From positions 1-28,185 of the forward strand of contig JAAYTV010000716.1 in NCBI GenBank assembly GCA_012523655.1: DNA of 28,185 bases, in the 5' to 3' direction. The notes under the pieces were generated by a model. That model ran no database searches. It saw only the letters and a list, made by a program, of their open reading frames with translations, and was not told the DNA's origin. Source of the DNA: a bacterium. GTDB lineage: Bacteria; Zhuqueibacterota; Zhuqueibacteria; Residuimicrobiales; Residuimicrobiaceae. Position numbers and translations under genes: made by a program. Below, piece after piece: positions 13,261 to 20,774 of this stretch. Position 1 is the first letter of the stretch, and every line of letters begins with the position of its first letter.

Positions 13261-15948
13261 ATGTATCATCGACCGTGGCTCCGCTCCACAGTCCTGCGTT
13301 TCCTCGTCAGCCTGGCGTTGATCGGCCTGCCGGCTGCAGGGGTTTTGGCACGCTCCTTGACTTTTTCGTCCAAGTCCGCTCCAGTTCCCACACCGTTTGA
13401 TCCCAGAACCGCGACCTGGCAGATCAGCTGGCCGGGCCGCATCAGCCAATACGATCTGGTCTACGATTCGCCGCCCATCGATCCGTTTCAGGGCATGGCC
13501 ATGGGCAATGGCGATGTGGGCGTGCTGGTCTGGTGTGAAGAGTCCAGGATCATCGCTGCTGTCAACCGTTGCGACCTGTGGGATGACGCACCCGGCGACC
13601 GGTTCCGAAACTGGTCCGAGCAGGAAGAGGATCAGAGTTCCACTCTTCGCCATGCCTGCCGTATCATCTTTGATTTTTCCTATCCCGTGTTCAACACTCT
13701 GTATCTGTCCGGTTTTCAGGGACGGTTGAGCCTGAGCGACGGTTCGATTTCTCTGGAGACCTCCGGTCCATTCGGCCAGGTCGGATTTCAGGCGTTCGTC
13801 GATCGCTCCTCCGGCCTGCTGCTGGGACGGCTGGAAAGCCGTTTCAAAGAAGACGCGCCGGTTGCGATCAGCATCGAACGGTTTGGCTCGCGCACTTTTT
13901 CGCACTGGTACAGCCAGATCAATCCCGACGCCTCCATCGGCCTGGATGGCACGCAGAGCGGCGTCAGCGATCGTTCCCTCACTATCGTGCAGCAGCTGTC
14001 CTCCGGCTGTTTCGCAGCCGGTGTTGCGATTGTACCCGATCCGCCTGTGACCATCGTCTGCCGCAAAGAGCATAGCCGCAAAGCAACCTGCACCCTGAGC
14101 GGCAGCCCCATCAAGGCGGCTGACTTTTTCTTTGCCGTGACCGCACCGCTTGCCGGCGATCCCCGTGCTGATCTCGATCGCTCCCTGCAAAAAGCTCTCG
14201 CCAAAGGCAGCAGAGAACATCTCAGCCATAACCAGCAGGCATGGAAAGACCTTTGGCTGCGTTCGTTTATGGATTTCGGCGATGATTATCTCAACCGACT
14301 TTGGCATCTGACCATGTATTATGCGGCTGCTTCTCAGGGCGGCGGTTATCCGGGCCGGTTCACCAACGGCTTGTGGACCTGGAATCGCGACATACAGCCG
14401 TTGAATTTTTATTTTCACTGGAACCAGCAGCAGTTGTACTGGCCCCTCAACGCCGCCGGTCATCATGACCTGGTGATGCCCTACCTGAATTATCGATTTA
14501 ATTCCCTGCCCTTTGCGCAAAAGGATGCGCACGATTTCTTTCATGTAGACGGTGCGTTTATTTCCGATGTCACCGACCGCCTGGGACGCAACTCTCAAGC
14601 GGAACTGTCGAACCACACGCCGGTGGCAGAGATCGCATTGGATTTCTGGCGTCAGGTCCAGTTCACCGATGACGAACATCTGCTCAGAAATCAAGCGTTG
14701 CCGTTCATGATCAAAGCGGCCGAGTTCTACGCTTCACGACTGCAGAAAGAAGAGGATGGTTTTTATCACGCGAGCGAAGGCACAGGATATGAAGGTTGGA
14801 TTAAACTGCGCGATGGTCTTACGGAACTGGTTTATGCCCGCGCTCTGTTACCGGCTGTGTTGTCAGCCTGCGAGGCCGCCGGCGTAAAGCCGGCTGAAGC
14901 GGACCATTGGCGAAACATCGCGGATTCCTGTGCCGCTTTGCCGGTGCAACCGGCCGGCGATGCGCTGATCGGACGCACGCCTTCCGGGTTCCAGTTGCTA
15001 CGCGGTGCTTATACCGGTACCCCTACGGCGACCGATCAAATCTTTGCCGCCGGCTGGGGCATCAAGGAAAACCGCTGGCTCATGGTCTTTTATCCTCAGG
15101 AGGGCTCAGAGTTCGGATTGAAACTGCTGGACGGCATTTTCCCCAGCGTGCCGTCGAGCCCGGTTTTTCCGTCTGGCTTGATCGGGCTGTCGCAAAAAAG
15201 CAGTCCTCTCTTTGAGGTCATGACCACAACCTGCAAGCTCTACAGCCCTGAGGTGACCGGTTGGGATCCACAACCCATCGTGCTGGCCCGATTGGGGCTG
15301 GCTGATGAACTGCAACAGGTTTTGCAGCGCTTTCCCGCACGCTGGCAGATCTATAGCAACGGCTGGGGCCATTGGGGCTTGGAGGGAGAGGTCAACAAGG
15401 ATGCAGAGATGTTTTTTCGCACCAATCAGGTTCGCGTCATCGACACCACTTCTGCCAAAAAGAATGTCAAGGTGGCATTGCCCATGTGGCCGTTTCGCCA
15501 TATGTCCATGGAGTCCATGTCTGTCCTGGCCACAGCCATGAACGAGGCGGCACTGCAGAGCCATGACGACGTGCTGCGCCTGGCGCCGGCTTTTCCACAA
15601 AAGAGCAACGGCCGCTTTACTTTGCATGCCCGAGGGGGCTTTGTCGTCTCTTATGAAATACGCGAAAGCCGCATCGCCTGGATCTGTCTGCAAAGCCTGA
15701 GAGGCAAGGCGTGCCGAATGGAGCTGCCGTGGAAGAGTGTGGTGATTAAAAACCGGCGACCTCAAAACAACCCGGTGGCCGGCGGTGTACAGCTTTTCAG
15801 CACGCAGCCGGGTGATATTCTTTTCTTTCTTCCACAGGGCCAGGATTTTAAACGATGGACGGTTACATCGGAAACGCCGGAACCGAACCAGCGCGTGATT
15901 AAACATGCTTCAGGCCAGGCTCAGCTTGGAGTGGAGAGGAGGTTTTAA
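13261..15948 (+). CDS. DUF5703/GH95-like secreted glycosidase
   Basis: An 895-aa exported protein. A signal peptide spans residues 1-31. The N-terminal domain shows MAMGNGDVGVLVW (79-91), as in DUF5703 and the N-domain of GH95 alpha-L-fucosidases, followed by RCDLWDD (103-109). The central region (about 340-720) is a six-hairpin alpha/alpha barrel; its segment FHWNQQQLYWPLNAAG corresponds to the Asn/Trp-rich active-site strip of GH95 enzymes, though not every expected Asn is conserved. Near the C-terminus, ALQSHDDVLRLAPAFP matches the GH95 pattern. GH95 enzymes release L-fucose or L-galactose from glycans; here the substrate is inferred only. Start ATG at 13261 with AGG nearby. The stop overlaps the start of the next gene (TAATG). 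The region around residues 600-760 is less typical. Confidence 0.78.
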   Translation: MYHRPWLRSTVLRFLVSLALIGLPAAGVLARSLTFSSKSAPVPTPFDPRTATWQISWPGRISQYDLVYDSPPIDPFQGMAMGNGDVGVLVWCEESRIIAAVNRCDLWDDAPGDRFRNWSEQEEDQSSTLRHACRIIFDFSYPVFNTLYLSGFQGRLSLSDGSISLETSGPFGQVGFQAFVDRSSGLLLGRLESRFKEDAPVAISIERFGSRTFSHWYSQINPDASIGLDGTQSGVSDRSLTIVQQLSSGCFAAGVAIVPDPPVTIVCRKEHSRKATCTLSGSPIKAADFFFAVTAPLAGDPRADLDRSLQKALAKGSREHLSHNQQAWKDLWLRSFMDFGDDYLNRLWHLTMYYAAASQGGGYPGRFTNGLWTWNRDIQPLNFYFHWNQQQLYWPLNAAGHHDLVMPYLNYRFNSLPFAQKDAHDFFHVDGAFISDVTDRLGRNSQAELSNHTPVAEIALDFWRQVQFTDDEHLLRNQALPFMIKAAEFYASRLQKEEDGFYHASEGTGYEGWIKLRDGLTELVYARALLPAVLSACEAAGVKPAEADHWRNIADSCAALPVQPAGDALIGRTPSGFQLLRGAYTGTPTATDQIFAAGWGIKENRWLMVFYPQEGSEFGLKLLDGIFPSVPSSPVFPSGLIGLSQKSSPLFEVMTTTCKLYSPEVTGWDPQPIVLARLGLADELQQVLQRFPARWQIYSNGWGHWGLEGEVNKDAEMFFRTNQVRVIDTTSAKKNVKVALPMWPFRHMSMESMSVLATAMNEAALQSHDDVLRLAPAFPQKSNGRFTLHARGGFVVSYEIRESRIAWICLQSLRGKACRMELPWKSVVIKNRRPQNNPVAGGVQLFSTQPGDILFFLPQGQDFKRWTVTSETPEPNQRVIKHASGQAQLGVERRF

Positions 15949-18056
15949 TGAGGGGATGGACCGGTGCGTGGATAGCGGCGTCGCTGCTGCTGTGGGGCGG
16001 TGTTGCCATCAACCGGATCGAAGCCGGTACTCTACCGGATGATCATATCGAGCGAGCGGTGATCTCGTTTCGCATTGGAGTTCCGCTGGCCCTGCCCGAT
16101 GCGCGTTTTCAAGAGCTGACCGCGTTGTTGGAAAAATACAAAGGGGTGACGGATGAAGTGTCCTTTTTCACTTCAGCCACGCATGCACCCTTGCCTGCGG
16201 AGGTGATTGAGCAGCGCAGCCGGCTTTTACAGGAACGCATCAAAGTCCTGCGCGGTTACGGCTATCGCAGCGGCATCAACGTGCTGGCCACGATCGGCCA
16301 TCACAATGAAAATCTGGAAAATTCGCTTCGGGGCTCCTATACCCGGATGACGGATATCCATGGTGAAATCTGCGCCGGGTCGTTTTGCCCCAACGATGAA
16401 AACTTGCACGCCTATATTCGTCAAGTATACCAATCGGTGGCCCTGGCGGATCCTGATTATATTTGGATTGATGATGACGTCCGTCTGGCTGGACACATGC
16501 CCATCAACCTGACCTGTTTTTGCGACCATTGCCTGGCTCTTTTCGAGAAAGAGACAGGCCGCCGGTACACGCGGCTGAGCCTGCAAAAGGCGATCGATGA
16601 AGGTCCGGTTGAGGAAAAGTTGCGAGTGCGCTACGCCTGGCTGGAGCATAACCGCAACACGTTAGCCCGGCTGTTTCATCTGATCGAAAGGACCGTTCAT
16701 CAGGTGAGGCCGGCCATGACGCTGGGATTCATGACCGGGGACCGGTTTTTTGAGGGATATGACTTTGACACCTGGGCTGCGATTCTCTCTGGGCCGGAGC
16801 GGACGCCGGTTCTGTGGAGACCGGGTGGAGGCTATTACCAAGATTCGCGCACCGATGAACTCGCCGGCAAGTCTCATGATATCGGCCGGCAGGTTTCCCT
16901 ACTGCCCCTGTCGATTAGATCGATACAATCTGAAATCGAAAATTTTCCCTACCAACGGCTGAAAAAAGCGGCTGACATCGTCGTGCTGGAGGCTGCCTCG
17001 CACATGGCGGCAGGGTGCACCGGCGCAGCCTTTAACGTGCTGTCGATGTATGACGAACCGTTGACCGAGTATGAACCGCTGGTTGCCGCCCTGCTTCAGG
17101 CCAGGCCATTCTTTGATTTACTGGCTCGTTCATTGGGACGCACCCCTTTGAGCGGGGTGCACACCTTTTGGAATAAAAACACCTTTGCCACCTCCCATCT
17201 CAGCAGCGGCAGTTGGTTCGACGGCGCTGCGCTGCTGCCCCAACACGAGATCTATGATATCGGTTTGCCGGCCGCCTATTCCAGCAACACGGCGTCGGTG
17301 GTGCTGTTGGCTAAAAACAGCCTTTATGCGATGAACCGCGAGGAGATCAAAGCTCTTCTCAGCCGCGGCCTTTATATGGATGCCGAGACGCTGCAGCATT
17401 TGAACGATATGGGCTTTGCCGAGCTGACCGGATTTAGAGCGGTTCAATCGGATAAAATGGATCGGATTGAAAAATTCACCAATCATCCGCTCAACGGTGC
17501 TTTTGCCGGTCGTGAGCGCGACAACCGGCAATCCTTTCTCGGCTGGAATGTGCCGGCGACGCATTTGGAGAAGACGAACAATCAGGCGCAGGTGTTGTCG
17601 AGTCTGATCGATTACAGCGGTCGCACGGTTGCCGGATGCACTTTAGGGATCTTTGAAAACCGGCAGGGAGGCCGGATCTGCGTGGCCGGATACTATCCCT
17701 GGACCTTTCTGCAGAACCTGTCCAAGAGCAGTCAGGTGAAATCGGTCTTTCGCTGGTTGTCCCGCGACGAGCTGCCGGCCTATGCGGCATCCTTTCACAA
17801 AGTCAACCTCTGGTTCCGCAGGATGGAGGATGACGCTTGGGCGCTGGCTTTTACCAATGCCTCATTCGATGCGGCTGAGGATCTGGTCCTCATGGTGCGG
17901 ACTGGTGCGCGCACCGCCGCATGCTATGATATGCAGTGCAGGAGAACGATTTTACATTCCAGTGGCAACGACGGCGTGTATCAGCGTTTCCTCATTCCGT
18001 GCGTTCAGGCCTGGAAAATGTGTCTGCTGGTTGCCGGGGCGGATTCCTCGCGATAG
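15948..18056 (+). CDS. Secreted TIM-barrel glycosidase-like protein (GH42-like), unassigned family
   Basis: A 702-aa exported protein with a signal peptide (residues 1-26). Residues about 35-400 look like a TIM barrel: strand-like segments such as DYIWIDDDVRL (170-180), and a Cys cluster CFCDHC (190-195) followed by LFEKETG, a combination seen in GH42-type and GHL proteins, where such Cys can bind zinc. Residues about 400-620 resemble the beta-galactosidase trimerisation/amidotransferase-like domain, and the C-terminus is beta-rich. I cannot name the catalytic residues or substrate. The ATG at 15948 overlaps the preceding stop (TAATG) and has GGAGG upstream, so it is translationally coupled to the GH95-like gene. 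Confidence 0.65.
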   Translation: MRGWTGAWIAASLLLWGGVAINRIEAGTLPDDHIERAVISFRIGVPLALPDARFQELTALLEKYKGVTDEVSFFTSATHAPLPAEVIEQRSRLLQERIKVLRGYGYRSGINVLATIGHHNENLENSLRGSYTRMTDIHGEICAGSFCPNDENLHAYIRQVYQSVALADPDYIWIDDDVRLAGHMPINLTCFCDHCLALFEKETGRRYTRLSLQKAIDEGPVEEKLRVRYAWLEHNRNTLARLFHLIERTVHQVRPAMTLGFMTGDRFFEGYDFDTWAAILSGPERTPVLWRPGGGYYQDSRTDELAGKSHDIGRQVSLLPLSIRSIQSEIENFPYQRLKKAADIVVLEAASHMAAGCTGAAFNVLSMYDEPLTEYEPLVAALLQARPFFDLLARSLGRTPLSGVHTFWNKNTFATSHLSSGSWFDGAALLPQHEIYDIGLPAAYSSNTASVVLLAKNSLYAMNREEIKALLSRGLYMDAETLQHLNDMGFAELTGFRAVQSDKMDRIEKFTNHPLNGAFAGRERDNRQSFLGWNVPATHLEKTNNQAQVLSSLIDYSGRTVAGCTLGIFENRQGGRICVAGYYPWTFLQNLSKSSQVKSVFRWLSRDELPAYAASFHKVNLWFRRMEDDAWALAFTNASFDAAEDLVLMVRTGARTAACYDMQCRRTILHSSGNDGVYQRFLIPCVQAWKMCLLVAGADSSR

Positions 18057-18194
18057 CCGCCAGCGAGACTTTAACCCTCCCCCGTGCAATCCGTACCCAA
18101 TGCAAGCAGTTTTTTCCGTCGCCGAATTTTGCTGCAGGTCACAAAAGAACGGCGCAAGCGGTAAAGATTTTTATGCAACCGGTTTGTTTGTCGG

Positions 18195-18200
18195 TATAAT
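18195..18200 (+). promoter_or_regulatory. Consensus -10 box upstream of the TPR gene
   Basis: TATAAT matches the -10 consensus exactly, about 70 bases before the TPR gene start. The hexamer 17 bp upstream (TATGCA, 18172-18177) is a poor -35 and there is no extended -10, so an activator would be expected if this is a promoter. Confidence 0.4.
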
Positions 18201-18272
18201 ACTCCTGAAATCGAATGATTCTTAAGAGTTCCGCGACAGCATCGACTGACTGCCAAAGTGAGGAGGGACCGG

Positions 18273-18941
18273 TTGAGGAGGCATCGGGGTTGGGTTGTTT
18301 TATTTCTAATCATCAGTTCAAGCAGAGGTGCACTCGGAGCATGCATGGGGGCGCCTGTCTCCAGTCAGGAACATAGCCGGCGGATCGCGCGCATGAAGGC
18401 GATCGCCGATTCCAGCAACGGTAAGATCGAGGTGACCGTGGTCCCCGAGTCGCCGAGTTCACTGAATCATGGCTCAACCAACGGCCGCAGCGGCACGGAC
18501 GCCGGCGAACCGGCCTCCGGCGATGCGCTGACCTGGGCGCCGGAATCCCACGCCCAACTTGCCGAAGCGGATCGCACCCTCTTTGCTCAAGCCCTGCATC
18601 TGTATTACGATGGATGTTACCGGCAGGCGCTGGATAAAATGCAAAACGCGTCCTCCGGTTGGGTTGAAAAGGGGCTGGCCGGTTTCGGCAATTACTGGTG
18701 CGGCGAGTGCTGCCTGGCCATGGGCGATAAAAAACGAGCGGTGGAATTTTGGCATAAAGCGGTAAACAGCAGCGACCGCACCAAGGCTGATCAGGCGCTG
18801 CTGAGATTGGCACAGCAGGAATATCGGCAAGGCAAACGGGAGGACGCCTGTGCTTTGCTGCGCAGGCTCATCAGCGACCTTCCTGCCAGTGATGGCGCCG
18901 CCGTCGCCAAACGCTGGGTGGAAATCATCGAGGCGGATTAA
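18273..18941 (+). CDS. Exported TPR protein, possible lipoprotein
   Basis: A 222-aa protein with an N-terminal signal segment (residues about 7-23) ending in LGAC (21-24), a plausible lipobox, so it may be a lipoprotein facing the periplasm. Residues about 25-85 are polar, low-complexity linker. Residues about 88-215 form three or four tetratricopeptide-type helical repeats (ALHLYYDGCYRQALDKM, CCLAMGDKKRAVEFWHKA, EYRQGKREDACALLRRLI), similar in style to the C-terminal TPR of CpoB/YbgF. The start is TTG at 18273, chosen because AGGAGG lies exactly six bases upstream; an in-frame GTG at 18258 has no such site. It ends one base before the stop of the convergent outer-membrane gene. No partner can be named. 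Confidence 0.68.
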   Translation: MRRHRGWVVLFLIISSSRGALGACMGAPVSSQEHSRRIARMKAIADSSNGKIEVTVVPESPSSLNHGSTNGRSGTDAGEPASGDALTWAPESHAQLAEADRTLFAQALHLYYDGCYRQALDKMQNASSGWVEKGLAGFGNYWCGECCLAMGDKKRAVEFWHKAVNSSDRTKADQALLRLAQQEYRQGKREDACALLRRLISDLPASDGAAVAKRWVEIIEAD

Positions 18942-18942
18942 T

Positions 18943-20382
18943 TTAAAACGTATAGCGCAGGATGATCCTTTGCGTATAATAGAGCACCGGCGTTACATTT
19001 AATGGAATGGTGGGCGGGATGAAAAAATCAGCCCTGGCGATATCCATCGCGCTTTCCTCCAGAACTAACATGCGCCACAGCCATTGCCGCTCGAGAAGTC
19101 CCATGCCGGCCTGCAGTTGCAGCGAATAGCCCACATCGATTTTTTTCGTCTTGAATCCAACCCTTGCGCTCCACACCGTCTCAGTCCACTCCCTCTGCGG
19201 TTTGCCGGTGGTCTCCATCCCATTGATCAGATCATTTTGATAATAGTTGTAGGAATACCATTTGAGCTGGACGCCGCTGGCCATGGTCAGAAACGGCGCC
19301 GGTTTCAATTGGAAGCCGGTGCGCAGGATCCGGTTGTAAAACTGGTAATCGTTGCGCAGGATCACTACGCCTTTGGCGATCGTCTCACCGTTCCAAATCC
19401 GGGTGTCGTTGGCTGCATCGACCCAGGTTTTGGCGTCGATCGGTTCATAAAGCAGATCGACCCCGAACAGGCTGGTCTCGTTTTCCCACTTGGCGCCCAG
19501 GCCGAAATTCCACGCTTGCGTGTTTCCCGGATCTCTGGGAACACCGGCCAGTGGATAATCGGGAATTTTGGGGTGATGCCGCCGGTCCATGGTGACCATC
19601 AGGGCCAACGTCAGGGGCGTGCTGATTTTTTTCACATATTCGGTCTGAACCAGCCAGCCGTTGTTTTCATCCTTGTTGGTCACAGCCACGGCCTTTTGCA
19701 CCATGTTGAAAAAATACCTGCCTGCCAAAACGTTCCACCGGTCCCCCTGGCCGATGTCCATGGAGGCGCCGACCTTGAATTGCCGGGCCGAGCCTCTTTG
19801 ATCCAGGCCTATAGCATTGGGGTAGAGCAGGTAAACGCCGTCTATGCCGCGGATTCCTACATAATCCAAGCCAATGCCGATACTGGATTTAATGCTCGGG
19901 AGACGAAGACCGGCCAGCCAGCAGAGCGGATAGTTGCCGGCTTTGAACTGTGCGCTTCGCTCTCCTGACGCTGAGAGGCTCTGCACCGCGGTCATCAATC
20001 CAGAGTATAGCTTGTTCCGCTGTAGATAGACGCCGATGGGCAGAGTTAAAAGGGATGAATGGGCATTGGTCTTTTCCAAGCTGTAATAAAACCCACGATT
20101 GTGGGAGCGCACGGTCGTCTCGTGAGCAAAGGTCCAGTGGCTGTATTTCGGCTGCATGAACCACTCGGAGGATTTGGCTGTGTCCATTTTTCCTGGATTG
20201 ATGAACAGATCCGCCAATCCATCAGGCACTGCCAGAGAGACACCGGCCATGCCATCGCGAAAGGATGGAACCAACGAAAACTGATCCGTCGATAGCAAGG
20301 GGACGGTCTTGACCGAAATGCCCTGGCCAAACAGCAGATTGCCTGCCCAGAGCGTGATACCGAGCTGGCAAATGTATCGCAT
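18943..20382 (-). CDS. Outer-membrane beta-barrel protein, unassigned
   Basis: A 479-aa protein with a signal peptide (residues 1-20, ending LLFGQG) and alternating beta-strand character throughout. It ends in RYTF, the C-terminal Phe typical of barrels inserted by BamA. Aromatic-rich strands and short turns (for example WYSYNYYQNDLINGM) fit a 14-strand-like FadL/PorV-type barrel, but I cannot choose between families. The segment RDGMAGVSLAVPDGLADLFINPG (about residues 42-64) resembles the N-terminal region of FadL/PorV relatives, where Asn-Pro turns follow. Transcribed convergently with the TPR gene (one-base gap) and divergently from the TonB-dependent receptor. Start ATG at 20382, with GGAG three bases upstream. 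Confidence 0.72.
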   Translation of the reverse strand: MRYICQLGITLWAGNLLFGQGISVKTVPLLSTDQFSLVPSFRDGMAGVSLAVPDGLADLFINPGKMDTAKSSEWFMQPKYSHWTFAHETTVRSHNRGFYYSLEKTNAHSSLLTLPIGVYLQRNKLYSGLMTAVQSLSASGERSAQFKAGNYPLCWLAGLRLPSIKSSIGIGLDYVGIRGIDGVYLLYPNAIGLDQRGSARQFKVGASMDIGQGDRWNVLAGRYFFNMVQKAVAVTNKDENNGWLVQTEYVKKISTPLTLALMVTMDRRHHPKIPDYPLAGVPRDPGNTQAWNFGLGAKWENETSLFGVDLLYEPIDAKTWVDAANDTRIWNGETIAKGVVILRNDYQFYNRILRTGFQLKPAPFLTMASGVQLKWYSYNYYQNDLINGMETTGKPQREWTETVWSARVGFKTKKIDVGYSLQLQAGMGLLERQWLWRMLVLEESAMDIARADFFIPPTIPLNVTPVLYYTQRIILRYTF

Positions 20383-20774
20383 ATATACTCCCGTATTAAA
20401 CCGTATAGATGGAAAGCAAAAGAAGTGCCATCGATATCAGGCCGTGCTTCATCAATCCTCGCACAAAATGTCGCTGATGAGGCTGCGCAGCTGTTTGCTT
20501 TATCAGTTTAATAAAATGGATTTCAAAAATTTGAAAGATTGGATTCGTCTTTTATTGCGCGCTGTGGGCAGTGAAAAAATATCCTTGTCATTTTATTCTC
20601 ATTTGGCTATTTTAGTTTGAATGGTAATATGGCGCGGGCTCGGAAAGACGAGTATATCGGCTGTTCATCTTATGTCATCAATCCGTTGTTCTGTTTTTTT
20701 CCAGAACTGGGCTGAGGGGCTGTCGAACGGCGGTGCAATAATTACCAGCCAGTTTAGTAGCTAAAGGAAAAGGT
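20383..20774. other. Divergent intergenic region, no gene seen
   Basis: A 392-bp gap between the divergent outer-membrane barrel and TonB receptor genes. I find no convincing ORF or RNA gene. It contains the candidate receptor promoter at 20585-20613; I could not assign a good promoter for the barrel gene. The middle part (20500-20630) is AT-rich compared with its surroundings. Confidence 0.5.
20585..20613 (+). promoter_or_regulatory. Candidate promoter of the TonB-dependent receptor
   Basis: TTGTCA (20585-20590), 17 bp, TATTTT (20608-20613). It would give a leader of about 155 bases before the receptor ATG, long enough for regulation, although no known riboswitch is recognised there. Confidence 0.45.

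Noticed and set aside
13249..14694. 481-aa open frame on the minus strand
   Set aside because: Antisense to the DUF5703/GH95-like gene. No family motif, no ribosome binding site and unnatural composition.
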